A stretch of 64,000 nt of DNA from Alistipes sp. (lineage in GTDB: Bacteria > Bacteroidota > Bacteroidia > Bacteroidales > Rikenellaceae), in the NCBI GenBank assembly GCA_017623115.1, contig JAGAPT010000022.1, positions 1-64,000 of the forward strand, read 5' to 3'. Below are positions 1-9,484 of this stretch, in pieces (position 1 is the stretch's first letter; each line of letters opens with the position of its first letter). The position numbers and the translations under genes are program-made. The notes below the pieces were generated by a model. It made no database searches, was not told the origin of the DNA, and worked only from the letters and a program-made list of their open reading frames with translations.

Positions 1-240
1 GCTGATGGTCTCCGTACCGTCGATGAGTTTGGTCGTCTGACCATGCTCATACACGGCATAGTAGAGTTTGTCGACGGTCGAACCATCGGCAATCGCACGA
101 CCCTCGGTAGCACCCGGGATGGTCGTCGTGAAGGTTACCTGTGTGTCACCGGTGTAGACCGACGGCTCGGCAGCATCCTTCGAGCAGGCTGCCAGCACTA
201 CGGCTACAGCAACTGCAAAAACTTTCAGTAAGTTTTTCAT
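1..240 (-). CDS. Fimbrillin-like lipoprotein, N-terminal part only
   Basis: The first 80 codons of a minus-strand gene that runs off the left edge of the window. The product begins with MKNLLKVFAVAVAVVLAACS, a lipoprotein signal peptide with its lipidated cysteine at residue 19. A threonine-rich beta segment (residues 34-43, VTFTTTIPGA) and a segment near residue 60 ending in LYYAVYEHG follow. This is the style of N-terminal domain found in Mfa/FimB-type fimbrillin-like surface proteins of Bacteroidales. It should be exported by Sec, lipidated and displayed at the cell surface. The family call rests on the N-terminus alone, so any function beyond surface lipoprotein is inference. Confidence 0.6.
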   Translation of the reverse strand, partial: MKNLLKVFAVAVAVVLAACSKDAAEPSVYTGDTQVTFTTTIPGATEGRAIADGSTVDKLYYAVYEHGQTTKLIDGTETIS

Positions 241-540
241 CAGATAATGTATTAATAAAGTGTATAATATGGAATTTGTGTTCAAAAGTAAAAAGAAAAA
301 CCGGATAAAACAATACCAATTTTGGCCAAAAACTACCCCCCCCCGTTATAAACGACTGATAATAAACAAATTACACATTTCAATAAGCCTTAAAAAATCA
401 TCCAATAGTCCATTCCGCTCATCGTTTCCGGAAAACAAGAAGCAAGGGAGCTCTTGTGAGGGAATTTTTCCAACATGCACTTTGCCCCATCCTTTTCACA
501 CTTTTCTCCATTTTTTTGTATCTTCGCATCATATATACAT
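241..540. other. Divergent intergenic region with a C9 tract
   Basis: 300 bp between a minus-strand lipoprotein gene and a plus-strand DUF456 gene. It is AT-rich and shows no convincing gene; the short open frames here have no family-like features. It carries a run of nine C at 336-344 and, at its right end, a promoter-like TATCTTCG at 519-526. Confidence 0.6.
519..526 (+). promoter_or_regulatory. Probable -7 element of the DUF456 gene
   Basis: TATCTTCG differs at one base from the Bacteroidetes -7 consensus TAnnTTTG and lies 14 nt before the chosen start codon at 541. No clear -33 element was identified. Confidence 0.4.
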
Positions 541-1059
541 ATGCTTATGTCTATTTTTCTTGCAATCATCGCCTTCTTGTGCTCCATCATCGGGCTCATC
601 GGATGCGTTGTTCCCATCATCCCGGGGTTGGTGCTCAACTACGCTGCTCTGCTGTTGTTGGCCGCCACCGACTACGCTGACATCACCCTCACGACACTCC
701 TGATTTGGGCCGCGGTAACCATCGCGGTAACCGCCGCCGACTTCTACCTGCCGGCCTGGATGACCCGTCGCTTCGGAGGCACCCGTGCCGGAGCCATAGG
801 AGCCACAATCGGGGTGCTGGTCGGCATGTTTCTCTTTCCTCCCTTCGGCATCATCCTCGGCCCCTTCTTCGGAGCCGTACTGGGCGAACTCACTCGTGAC
901 AAAAAGGATGCCGATCAGGCACTCAAAAGCGGCCTCGGCTCGTTCCTCGCCTTCATCGTCGGCACGGGCATCAAACTCGTAGTCGGCATCTGGATGTTCG
1001 CACTGGTCATCGGGTACTGCTATCCACCGGTGCGCGATTGGTTTGTATCACTTTTTTAA
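541..1059 (+). CDS. DUF456 domain membrane protein
   Basis: A 172-residue integral membrane protein. It matches the DUF456 type: short hydrophobic helices, a conserved GCVVPIIPG segment near the N-terminus, then glycine-rich helices with GAIGATIGVLVGMFLFPPFG and a final helix before the C-terminus. The biochemical role of the family is unknown. The start at 541 was chosen because it follows the promoter-like element; an in-frame ATG at 547 is the alternative. An upstream in-frame ATG at 475 would precede the promoter and add a non-homologous stretch. The next gene starts 19 nt downstream, so the two may be co-transcribed. Confidence 0.8.
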   Translation: MLMSIFLAIIAFLCSIIGLIGCVVPIIPGLVLNYAALLLLAATDYADITLTTLLIWAAVTIAVTAADFYLPAWMTRRFGGTRAGAIGATIGVLVGMFLFPPFGIILGPFFGAVLGELTRDKKDADQALKSGLGSFLAFIVGTGIKLVVGIWMFALVIGYCYPPVRDWFVSLF

Positions 1060-1078
1060 TCCAAACACGCATACGCTT

Positions 1079-3979
1079 ATGAAACGAATCCTCTCACTCC
1101 TGGTGCTCATCGCAGCGATGATCACCGTGGCGTGCAGCCCCTACTCCTACGAGCAGGTAGCCGGCGATCCGACCGGTGCACGCATCTACACACTCGAGAA
1201 CGGGTTGAAGGTCTACATGGCCGTCAACGACGAGACGCCCCGCATCCAAACCTATATCGCGGTGCGCGTAGGTGGCAAAAACGACCCCGCCGAGACCACC
1301 GGTCTGGCCCACTACTTCGAGCACCTGATGTTCAAGGGTACACCCTCGTTCGGCACTTCGGATTATGCTGCCGAGCAACCACTGCTCGATGAAATCGAGG
1401 CACTCTTTGAGGTCTATCGCCAGACCGATGACGAGGCCGAGCGCAAAGCCATCTACCAGCGTATCGACTCGATTAGCTACGAGGCTTCGAAAATCGCCAT
1501 TCCCAACGAGTACGACAAGCTGATGTCGGCCATCGGTGCCGAGGGCACGAATGCCTACACCTCGTATGACGTAACCTGCTACATCGAGGATATCCCCTCG
1601 AACCAGGTCGAGAATTGGGCTCGCATCGAGGCTGACCGCTTCATGAATCCCGTGATTCGTGGCTTCCACACCGAGTTGGAGACCATCTACGAGGAGAAAA
1701 ACATGTCGCTCACACGCGATTCGCGCAAGGTAAACGAAGCGATGTTTGCCGCCCTCTTCCCCAACCACCCCTACGGCAAACAGACCGTACTGGGGTCGCA
1801 GGAGCACCTGAAAAACCCCTCGATAACCAATGTCAAGAATTACCACAAGACCTACTACGTGCCCAACAACATGGCCATCTGTCTTTCGGGTGATTTTGAC
1901 CCCGACGAGATGATTCGCATCCTCGACAAGTATTTTGGACAGATGCAGGCCAACCCCGAGTTGCCCGCTTTGCAGTTCGAGCCCGAGCAGCCCATCACCT
2001 CGCCCATCGTGAAGGAGGTCTATGGCCTGGAGGCCGAGCATGTATCCCTTGCCTGGCGCACGGGTGGTGCGGCATCGAAGGATGCCGGCATCGCACAACT
2101 CGTCGGCTCGATTCTCTCGAATCGCAAGGCCGGTCTGATTGACCTCAACATCAACCAGCAGCAAAAGACCCTCTCGGCCTACGCAGGTTGCGGGTTGATG
2201 GCCGACTACGGCATGATGATGCTCCAAGGCCGTCCCAAGACGGGTCAGTCGCTCGACGAGGTGCGCGACCTGCTGTTGGCCGAGGTTGAGAAACTACGTA
2301 ACGGCGAGTGGGACGAGCAGTTGCTCGAAGCCTCAATCAACAACTACAAGGCAAGCCAAATGCAGTACCTCGACTCGAACGAGGGTCGTGCCGACATGTT
2401 TGTCAACGCCTTTGTCAACGGCATCGCATGGGAGGATGCCGTAAACGAGTTGGAGCAGCTCTCGAAAATCACCCAGGAGGATGTGCTTGCATGGGCAAAG
2501 GAGCACCTCCGCACCGACAACTATGCCCTCATCTACAAGCGTCAGGGCAAAGACCCGAACGAGCAGAAGATTGCCAAGCCGGCGATCACCCCCATCGTGA
2601 CAAACCGCGACAAGCAGAGTGCCTTCCTGACGGAGATTCAGTCCTCGGAGGTAACGCCCATCGAGCCGAAGTACATCGACTACGCCAACGACGTAACCCG
2701 TTTCACGTTGGATAATGGCGTAGAGGTGCTCTACAAGCAGAACACCACCACCGACCTCTTCCGCCTGACCTACCTCTACGACACAGGCTCGGACAACGAG
2801 CCGATGCTCAACATCGCCTTCGATTACCTCGACTATCTCGCCACCACCAACCGCACAGCCGAGCAGCAGGCCAGCGAGCTCTATAACATTGCCGGTTCGT
2901 ACCGCATCCTGGCCTCCACTGACCGCAGTTATGTAACCCTCTCGGGCTTGGGCTCGGAGATGGAGCGTGTGATGGCTATCTACGAGGATAAGGTGGCCAA
3001 TGCCGTAGCCGACGAGGCTATTTTGCAGAATGTCAAGGCCGACCGCTTGCGCAGCCGCATCAACGGCAAGCACAACCAGGCCCAGAACTTCTCGGCGCTG
3101 CGTCGTTACATCAACTATGGCGGCGACTACATCAAGCGCACCACCCTTTCGAACGAGGCGGTGAAGGCGTTGACCTCGGAGCAGCTGCTCGCCGCCGTGA
3201 AGGCACATGTAGCAAAGCAACACCGCATCCTCTACTATGGTCCGCTGGGCAGCGAGGAGGTCAAAGCCGCCCTCGAAGCACACCACGTCGTAGCAGCCGA
3301 TGCTGCTCCCGTCGCACATCAGGTCGTGACGCCGGTCAAGACCGAGCAACCGGCCGTCATCCTGGCCCAATACGACGCCAAGCAGCTCTACTACTACCAG
3401 TTCTCGAATCGTGGCGAGCAGTTTGATGTCGCCAACGATGCCGAGTTGCGCCTCTATAACGAATATTTCGGTGGCGGCATGAATGCCATTGTCTTCCAGG
3501 AGATGCGCGAGGCGCGTGGTTTGGCCTACTCGGCGCAGGCCTATATGCCGATGCCGTCGGCCATGGAGATTCCCTACACCTACACCGCCTTCATCGCTAC
3601 GCAGAACGACAAGATGCAGCAGGCCATCGAGGCATTCGACGAGATTATCAACCAGATGCCCGAGTCGGAGGCCGCCTTCGAGATTGCTAAGAAGGCTCTT
3701 CTGGAGCGTATCCGCACGGAGCGCACCGTGAAGGAGCAGGTATTGTGGGAGTGCATCTTCGCCGAGGATATGGGGATCACGGAGGATCGCAACAAGGCGG
3801 TCTTCGAGGCTGTGCAGTCGATGACGCTGGCCGATGTAAAGACCACCCAGGAGCAGTGGGTCAAGAACCGTCCTTATGTATATGGCATCTTGGGCGACAT
3901 TCGAGACCTCGACCTAAACTACCTCAAGACACTCGGTCCGATTCGTACCGTTTCGCAAGAGGAGATTTTCGGATACTAA
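1079..3979 (+). CDS. M16 family zinc metalloprotease, two-domain, lipoprotein
   Basis: A 966-residue pitrilysin-type (M16) peptidase. After the lipoprotein signal MKRILSLLVLIAAMITVACS comes an active M16 domain with the inverted zinc motif HxxEH (in GLAHYFEHLMFKG, about residues 85-97) and the downstream glutamate region ETIYEEKNM. A second, non-catalytic M16-like half follows and contains GGMNAIVFQEMREARGLAYS, typical of the substrate-clamping half. Proteins of this layout degrade peptides in the periplasm or at the outer membrane. The start at 1079 places the initiator directly before the signal peptide. An upstream in-frame ATG at 1043 overlaps the preceding gene and is unlikely. A strong hairpin terminator follows. 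Confidence 0.9.
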   Translation: MKRILSLLVLIAAMITVACSPYSYEQVAGDPTGARIYTLENGLKVYMAVNDETPRIQTYIAVRVGGKNDPAETTGLAHYFEHLMFKGTPSFGTSDYAAEQPLLDEIEALFEVYRQTDDEAERKAIYQRIDSISYEASKIAIPNEYDKLMSAIGAEGTNAYTSYDVTCYIEDIPSNQVENWARIEADRFMNPVIRGFHTELETIYEEKNMSLTRDSRKVNEAMFAALFPNHPYGKQTVLGSQEHLKNPSITNVKNYHKTYYVPNNMAICLSGDFDPDEMIRILDKYFGQMQANPELPALQFEPEQPITSPIVKEVYGLEAEHVSLAWRTGGAASKDAGIAQLVGSILSNRKAGLIDLNINQQQKTLSAYAGCGLMADYGMMMLQGRPKTGQSLDEVRDLLLAEVEKLRNGEWDEQLLEASINNYKASQMQYLDSNEGRADMFVNAFVNGIAWEDAVNELEQLSKITQEDVLAWAKEHLRTDNYALIYKRQGKDPNEQKIAKPAITPIVTNRDKQSAFLTEIQSSEVTPIEPKYIDYANDVTRFTLDNGVEVLYKQNTTTDLFRLTYLYDTGSDNEPMLNIAFDYLDYLATTNRTAEQQASELYNIAGSYRILASTDRSYVTLSGLGSEMERVMAIYEDKVANAVADEAILQNVKADRLRSRINGKHNQAQNFSALRRYINYGGDYIKRTTLSNEAVKALTSEQLLAAVKAHVAKQHRILYYGPLGSEEVKAALEAHHVVAADAAPVAHQVVTPVKTEQPAVILAQYDAKQLYYYQFSNRGEQFDVANDAELRLYNEYFGGGMNAIVFQEMREARGLAYSAQAYMPMPSAMEIPYTYTAFIATQNDKMQQAIEAFDEIINQMPESEAAFEIAKKALLERIRTERTVKEQVLWECIFAEDMGITEDRNKAVFEAVQSMTLADVKTTQEQWVKNRPYVYGILGDIRDLDLNYLKTLGPIRTVSQEEIFGY

Positions 3980-3999
3980 TTTCGCCAAATGAAACCAAA

Positions 4000-4033
4000 A
4001 GCGGGCAGCCGACTAACATCGGCTGCCCGCTTT
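4000..4033 (+). terminator. Rho-independent terminator of the M16 peptidase gene
   Basis: A 12-bp perfect stem (GCGGGCAGCCGA at 4001-4012 with its complement at 4019-4030) closes a 6-nt loop and is followed by TTT. Confidence 0.8.
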
Positions 4034-4160
4034 GCGTTGAATGATGATAAGCCTGCGAAAATTGAGGTTAGATTGTCAAATATTGCTATTAATTTTGTAA
4101 ATACCGAAATAATAGGGATTGCAATACACCCGCAAAACAGACCTTAAAATACTTATTAAT

Positions 4161-5579
4161 ATGGCAACTCGACGTGAATTTCTCAAGACCATGATGATGG
4201 CTTCGGCCGGCATGGCACTCACCCCCGGGCAGGTATTTGCCGCCCAGCCCTCCGGAAAGCAGAAACCCAAAGGGGAAAAGGTAAAAATCGCCTATGTAGG
4301 TATCGGTAACCGTGGCCGACAAATCATCGAGGCCTTCGACAAGACCGGCATGGTCGAGGTCGTAGCCCTGTGCGATGTGGATATGGGAGCCAAGCACACC
4401 CAGAAGGTGATTTCGATGTACCCCAAGGCCAAGCAGTTCCGCGACTTCCGCCAGATGTTCGACAAAGCAGGTAACGAGTTCGATGCCGTAGCCATCGCTA
4501 CGCCCGACCACTCGCACTTCCCCATCTCGATGTTGGCCCTCGCTTCGGGCAAGCACGTCTACGTCGAGAAGCCGTTGGCTCGCACCTTCTACGAGGCCGA
4601 ATTGTTGATGGAGGCTGCCCGCAAGCGTCCTTCGTTGGCCACGCAGGTGGGTAATCAAGGTCACTCCGAGGCCAACTACTTCCAATTCAAAGCGTGGATG
4701 GACGCCGGCATCATCAAGGATGTAACAGCCGTTACGGCCCACATGAACAATGCACGTCGCTGGCACAAGTGGGATGCAAATATCCACCGCTTCCCCACCG
4801 GTCAGCAGTTGCCGCCCGACATGGATTGGGATACGTGGCTCTGCGCTGCCGAGCACCACGACTACCACCAGGATTACCACCTGGGGCAGTGGCGTTGCTG
4901 GTACGACTTCGGTATGGGAGCCTTGGGTGACTGGGGCGCACACCTCCTGGATACGGTGCACGAGTTCCTCGAGTTGGGATTGCCCTATGAGATTTCGATG
5001 CTCTATGCCAATGGCCACAACGACTACTTCTACCCCTACTCGTCGACCATCCTCTTCCGCTTCCCGCAGCGCAAGGGCATGCCTCCCGTCGATGTCACCT
5101 GGTACGATGGTCTGGACAACCTCCCGCCGCTGCCCGAAGGTTACGGTGCCTCGGTGGGTGCCGATGATGTGCCGACGACCAATCAGGGCAATACGGCCAG
5201 CAAGAAACTCCAGCCGGGTAAGATTATCTACACGAAGGATTTGATTTTCAAAGGTGGCAGCCATGGCAGCACCCTCTCGATTATCCCCGAGGAGCGTGCC
5301 CGTGAGATGGCCGACCAGCTTCCCGAGGTACCCAAGAGCCCCTCGAACCACTTCGAGAACTTCCTCCTGGCCTGCCAGGGTCGCGAGAAAACCCGCTCGC
5401 CGTTCGAGATTAACGGTGTGCTGAGCCAGGTCTTCTCGCTCGGTGTCATCGCCCAGCGACTCAACACGCAACTCTTCTTCGATCCGCGCACGAAGCAATT
5501 CACGAACAACGCATTTGCCAACGCCCTGCTCGCCGGCACGCCTCCGCGCAAGGGTTGGGATGAATTCTACAAACTCTAA
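4161..5579 (+). CDS. Gfo/Idh/MocA family oxidoreductase with Tat-like signal
   Basis: A 472-residue NAD(P)-dependent sugar oxidoreductase. The N-terminus MATRREFLKTMMMASAGMAL has the twin-arginine pattern, so export of a folded, cofactor-loaded enzyme to the periplasm is likely. The Rossmann motif is GIGNRGR (about residues 53-59), and EKPLART marks the usual catalytic lysine of the family. The C-terminal half has the long inserts of Bacteroidetes GH109-like or Gfo/Idh glycan enzymes. The start at 4161 was taken over the in-frame ATG at 4119 because it begins exactly at the Tat signal. The gene is followed 15 nt later by a double-DUF1080 protein. That pairing fits oxidation of a glycoside to a 3-keto form and its cleavage, but the substrate is unknown. 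Confidence 0.85.
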   Translation: MATRREFLKTMMMASAGMALTPGQVFAAQPSGKQKPKGEKVKIAYVGIGNRGRQIIEAFDKTGMVEVVALCDVDMGAKHTQKVISMYPKAKQFRDFRQMFDKAGNEFDAVAIATPDHSHFPISMLALASGKHVYVEKPLARTFYEAELLMEAARKRPSLATQVGNQGHSEANYFQFKAWMDAGIIKDVTAVTAHMNNARRWHKWDANIHRFPTGQQLPPDMDWDTWLCAAEHHDYHQDYHLGQWRCWYDFGMGALGDWGAHLLDTVHEFLELGLPYEISMLYANGHNDYFYPYSSTILFRFPQRKGMPPVDVTWYDGLDNLPPLPEGYGASVGADDVPTTNQGNTASKKLQPGKIIYTKDLIFKGGSHGSTLSIIPEERAREMADQLPEVPKSPSNHFENFLLACQGREKTRSPFEINGVLSQVFSLGVIAQRLNTQLFFDPRTKQFTNNAFANALLAGTPPRKGWDEFYKL

Positions 5580-5594
5580 AACAACAACCAAATC

Positions 5595-6944
5595 ATGAAA
5601 CGATATCTTTTGGCAGCCCTGCTGCTCATCGCAACAACCAGCCTCACGGCACAAGAGTGGGAACCGCTCTTCAACGGCAAGAACCTCAAAGGGTGGGAAC
5701 GCCTGAACGGCACGGCCGAATACAAGGTCAAAGATGGCGTCATCATCGGCACCACCTGCGATAGCAAGGTCAACACCTTCCTGGCCACGAAGAAAACGTA
5801 TGGCGACTTCATCCTGGAGTTTGAATTCAAATTCGATCCGGCACTCAATTCGGGTGTCCAGTTCCGCAGTTTGAGCCTTCCCGAATACAAGAACGGCCGT
5901 GTGCATGGCTACCAATTCGAGATGGATCCCACGGCTCGCGCCTGGTCGGGCGGTATCTATGACGAGGCTCGTCGCATGTGGCTCTATCCGATGACCTTCA
6001 ACCAGGCGGGTCAGAAGGCCCTCAAGAACAACGAATGGAACAAGGCGCGTATCGAGTGCTTTGGCCCTGCTATGCGCACGTGGATTAATGGTATTCCGTG
6101 TGCCAACCTGTGGGATGACATGACGCTCGAGGGCTTCATCGCCTTGCAGGTGCATGCCGTGAAGGGCGAGGAGCTGTATGGCAAGCATATCATGTGGCGA
6201 GACATCCGCATCTGCACGACCGACGTCGAGAAGTACCTGACCCCTGCCGAGCAGTGCGCTCCGGAGGTGGTTTGCACGATGAATGTGCTCTCGCCCCGCG
6301 AGGAGGCCGAGGGGTGGGAGTTGCTCTGGGATGGCAAGACCACCAAGGGTTGGCGTGGTGCCAAAATCGAAAGTTTCCCCGCCAAGGGTTGGACCATCGA
6401 AGAGGGCGTGCTCAAGGTGCAGAAGAGCGATGGTGGCGAGTCGACCAACGGAGGCGACATCGTCACGACGCGCAAATACCGCAACTTCATCCTCACGGTC
6501 GACTTCCGCATCACGAAGGGTGCCAACAGCGGTATCAAATACTTTGTCAATCCCGACCTGAACAAGGGTGCCGGCTCGGCTATCGGTTGTGAGTTCCAGA
6601 TTCTGGACGATGCCAACCACCCCGATGCCAAACTCGGTGTGCTGGGCAACCGCCAGCTCGGCTCGCTCTACGACCTGATTCCCGCTCCGGCCAACAAGCC
6701 CTTCATCAAGAATCAGTTTAACCGCGCCATGATTATTGTCAAGGAGAACCATGTCGAGCATTGGCTCAATGGCGTGAAGCTCATCGAGTACGACCGCAAC
6801 AACCAGATGTGGGAGGCATTGGTCGACTACAGCAAATACCAAAAGTGGCCCGACTTCGGCAATGCCGCCGAGGGCAACATTCTGTTGCAGGACCATGGCG
6901 ACGAGGTATGGTTCAAGAACATCAAAATCAAGGAGTTGAAATAA
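5595..6944 (+). CDS. Secreted protein with two DUF1080 (3-keto-disaccharide hydrolase) domains
   Basis: A 449-residue secreted protein. A Sec signal [20 protein letters not shown] is followed by two tandem DUF1080 domains. The first starts at [15 protein letters not shown] (about residues 22-36) and the second at [15 protein letters not shown] (about 240-254). Both carry the F/LxGKxxxGW opening typical of this concanavalin-like beta-sandwich family. DUF1080 proteins include 3-keto-glycoside hydrolases, and the adjacent Gfo/Idh oxidoreductase supports that role. Specific substrates cannot be told from sequence. It is almost certainly in one operon with the upstream oxidoreductase. Confidence 0.85.
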   Translation: MKRYLLAALLLIATTSLTAQEWEPLFNGKNLKGWERLNGTAEYKVKDGVIIGTTCDSKVNTFLATKKTYGDFILEFEFKFDPALNSGVQFRSLSLPEYKNGRVHGYQFEMDPTARAWSGGIYDEARRMWLYPMTFNQAGQKALKNNEWNKARIECFGPAMRTWINGIPCANLWDDMTLEGFIALQVHAVKGEELYGKHIMWRDIRICTTDVEKYLTPAEQCAPEVVCTMNVLSPREEAEGWELLWDGKTTKGWRGAKIESFPAKGWTIEEGVLKVQKSDGGESTNGGDIVTTRKYRNFILTVDFRITKGANSGIKYFVNPDLNKGAGSAIGCEFQILDDANHPDAKLGVLGNRQLGSLYDLIPAPANKPFIKNQFNRAMIIVKENHVEHWLNGVKLIEYDRNNQMWEALVDYSKYQKWPDFGNAAEGNILLQDHGDEVWFKNIKIKELK

Positions 6945-6968
6945 TCATTAACCTAACCTACAACTACA

Positions 6969-7088
6969 ATGCAGCAATACGAAACACCGATGCTCACCTA
7001 CTACGAATGGAGCGTTGAACAAGGATTTGCCACCTCGGGTGGTGCTACCGTCGAAGATGGTAAGTTAGATAATTGGGGGGATTATTAA
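6969..7088 (+). CDS. 39-residue peptide ending in Gly-rich/acidic/WGDY tail
   Basis: A small gene starting at ATG 6969 and ending at TAA 7088, 18 nt before the next gene's ATG. The product starts MQQYETPMLTYYEWSVEQGF and continues ATSGGATVEDGKLDNWGDY. It has no signal peptide. Short peptides of this style, with a YExP-like start, a central (V)E.GFA.S motif, a GG step, an acidic D/E-G stretch and a W-G-[DE]-[FYW] end, are familiar to me directly upstream of fimbrillin-type lipoprotein genes in Bacteroidales. That recollection is not a database result. The aromatic, acidic tail and tight spacing support translation. Function unknown. Confidence 0.6.
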   Translation: MQQYETPMLTYYEWSVEQGFATSGGATVEDGKLDNWGDY

Positions 7089-7106
7089 CATCGAATCCAA
7101 TTGACG

Positions 7107-9401
7107 ATGACGATGCGTACACTTTGGATGTTCATGGCTGCAGCAGCCCTGACATCGACCGCCTGCACCAAGGAGGTCATTGAAAACGACTACAACACCA
7201 CCGACACGGAGGGCCGCCGTGTTCAGTTCACCATCTCGGAGGTGGAGGGACGTACTGCCTTTGGCGAATCGACCAATGGCACCACCTACCCTACACTGTG
7301 GAATGATGGCGACAATATTAAAATCAGCACAAGCCTGGATTTGAGCAGTCGCTCGTTCTTGAAAGACCCGGAAACCGATAAGAGTCCGAAGGTCACTGTA
7401 TACAATAATGGCAAGAATGCCTCGTTTACGGTCACTGTTCCGGAGCAGGCCAGCGGTGTTTATGATTTTTATGCACTCTACCCTGCCAGCATGTGGACTC
7501 ATGCCCAAGACCGTGCCGGTGGTTTATTGCGCGTTGAGATTCCTTCGACACAGACTCCGACCGCCACTTCGTGTGACCCGTTGGGTCAACTGTTAGTAGC
7601 CACAGCCACCACCAATGTCCTCCCAGAGTCGTTGCCGTTGCAATTTTCGCATGTGGCTGCTTATGGTCTCTTCTCGATAAGCGGTCTCCCTGCAAACGAA
7701 ACCGTTGCTTCGGTAAAACTGACTTCGAGCAAGGTAATTTCGGGTCGATTCTTCTACGACATGGATGATGCGATTGTAGACATCACAACCAGTTCATCCG
7801 GTCTTTCGAAGACAATTACGGTGACTACCTCATCCAAGGATGTGTGGTTCGCAGCTATTCCTGCCGATTTGTCGAATACGACCTTGAAGGTGGAGGTAAC
7901 GACCAATAAGGCAAGCTATACGAAATCGCTTGCTTTGGGTGCCAACCGCAACCTACAATCGGGCCATATTGCCAAAATGACGATTGACCTCTCGGATGTA
8001 ACTGCTGTTCCACGCGAAGATGTACAGATTGGTGACGTGTGGTACGAGGCCGGGGAACCTGTCGGAATCGTATATTATATGTCAGAAGACGGGAACACGG
8101 TTAAAGTGATGCACATGAAACGATCGGAACCGATGGTTTGGAGTACTTCGTCAACGGCAACAGGAATTACAGAAAATCCTGCTATTGAGGAGAGCCATAC
8201 CAATATGGATGCGTTGAGAGATTGGGCAAAAGCCAACTCATCAGTGTCGTTCCCCGCATTGGATTATCTGGATGAGTTGAACAAATCGAGCAGTGGGTGG
8301 TATTGGCCAACACGCCGTGATTTGCAGAAGATTGTTTATCTATACTATGGCGTAGATAAAGAGACTGCTATCACGAAGTCGAATAAGAATACCTTGAAGA
8401 ATTCGACCAATGCAACTGACAATGCATTGTATGCAGCAACAGTGGCCTATGAAAACTTTTTACAGTCGGTGGGTGCGGATCCGTTGGATGATGCTGCGGA
8501 AAATACAAATGGAACGACCTATTGGGTCTGCAATGAAGACAGCAAAACTTCAACTAACGCTTGGTATGCTCGCTTTGGTAAGTTCAATTTAACTTCGGGA
8601 ACGAAGGTTGATCACTCCTATCGCATTCGAGCAGTCAAGACCATTACCAATGTCACCAATCGCAAAATCGAAGAGCAATTGCGTGCCGGCACGTGGAGTA
8701 CGCAAACGCTGCGCGAGGGTGTGAAGGTTCACTCGGGCTCGGTGACGCTCTTTGGTCGTCCGCAAGAGATTTATGTCACGGAGATTACCCCTTCGGCTAC
8801 CAACCAGATAGGCATCTATCACGCAGGAGCCGACACGCCGAAACAAGTTGCCACACAGGCTACCGCAGCCGGTGCTTTGGCAGCTGTTAATGGTGGATTC
8901 TTCCCGATGGCAGGCCAGACGCTCAAAACAGGGTTTGTGAAGATTAACGGTGAGGTGAAGGAGCAGGGTGTCGACGAGTTGAACAGCACCTTTGCCGGTG
9001 GAGCCTTGGTAATCAATGGTACCACTCCTGGCATCATCAAGGTAGCCGGCAACGAAGCCGCACGCGAATTGGAGGATGAGAATGTATTGGTATGCGGACC
9101 GCTGTTGTTATTGAATGGTGCTACCCAGACGCTTTCGGCAAGCTCGGACCACACCACCAGCTATGCCCAACGTACAGTAGTTGGCGTAACCGAAAACGGC
9201 ACTTTCCTAATGGTAACGATTCATGGTCGTGACGGCTCCATTACGGGTATGAATGGCCTCGAATTGCAGAAGCTGATGCGTGGTTTGCGTGCCAAAGATG
9301 CCTTGAACCTCGATGGTGGCGGTTCAACGGCTTTGTGGGCAAATGGCAGCTATGTATATAGCACAACACGCGCAGTTGCCAACATCGTCTATGTGAAGTA
9401 A
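7107..9401 (+). CDS. Fimbrillin-like lipoprotein fused to phosphodiester glycosidase (NAGPA) domain
   Basis: A 764-residue surface lipoprotein. The signal is MRTLWMFMAAAALTSTAC with a lipidated Cys. Residues about 30-300 are Ser/Thr-rich beta modules of the fimbrillin-like type (VQFTISEVEGRTAFGE, LWNDGDNIKIST). A middle segment, about 310-510, starts at IGDVWYEAGEPVGIVYYMS and looks like a DUF1566-type module. The last 230 residues are a phosphodiester glycosidase (NAGPA/DUF2233) domain with AAGALAAVNGGFFPM and DALNLDGGGSTALW. That family removes N-acetylglucosamine from phosphodiesters. The start could be ATG 7107 or 7113. A short peptide gene ends 18 nt upstream. The adhesin-like front plus sugar-phosphodiesterase suggests glycan binding and trimming at the surface; this is an inference. 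Confidence 0.85.
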   Translation: MTMRTLWMFMAAAALTSTACTKEVIENDYNTTDTEGRRVQFTISEVEGRTAFGESTNGTTYPTLWNDGDNIKISTSLDLSSRSFLKDPETDKSPKVTVYNNGKNASFTVTVPEQASGVYDFYALYPASMWTHAQDRAGGLLRVEIPSTQTPTATSCDPLGQLLVATATTNVLPESLPLQFSHVAAYGLFSISGLPANETVASVKLTSSKVISGRFFYDMDDAIVDITTSSSGLSKTITVTTSSKDVWFAAIPADLSNTTLKVEVTTNKASYTKSLALGANRNLQSGHIAKMTIDLSDVTAVPREDVQIGDVWYEAGEPVGIVYYMSEDGNTVKVMHMKRSEPMVWSTSSTATGITENPAIEESHTNMDALRDWAKANSSVSFPALDYLDELNKSSSGWYWPTRRDLQKIVYLYYGVDKETAITKSNKNTLKNSTNATDNALYAATVAYENFLQSVGADPLDDAAENTNGTTYWVCNEDSKTSTNAWYARFGKFNLTSGTKVDHSYRIRAVKTITNVTNRKIEEQLRAGTWSTQTLREGVKVHSGSVTLFGRPQEIYVTEITPSATNQIGIYHAGADTPKQVATQATAAGALAAVNGGFFPMAGQTLKTGFVKINGEVKEQGVDELNSTFAGGALVINGTTPGIIKVAGNEAARELEDENVLVCGPLLLLNGATQTLSASSDHTTSYAQRTVVGVTENGTFLMVTIHGRDGSITGMNGLELQKLMRGLRAKDALNLDGGGSTALWANGSYVYSTTRAVANIVYVK

Positions 9402-9425
9402 CACCTCGACTTTATTCATCAAACA

Positions 9426-9457
9426 AATGAGGCGACCTCTTTCGAGGTCGCCTCATT
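9426..9457. terminator. Bidirectional terminator between the NAGPA gene and trmB
   Basis: A 14-bp perfect stem, AATGAGGCGACCTC at 9426-9439 with its complement at 9444-9457, and loop TTTC. It can serve both converging genes. Confidence 0.75.
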
Positions 9458-9484
9458 GTTTGGCTCGAAACGCAAGGGGGGGGG

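Noticed and set aside
1094..3370. Long minus-strand open frames opposite the M16 peptidase
   Set aside because: No signal peptide, family motif or start context; shadows of the protease gene.
4089..6896. A 935-codon open frame on the minus strand
   Set aside because: It is antisense to the Gfo/Idh and DUF1080 genes, which both have clear families. It is a composition artefact of GC-rich codon use.
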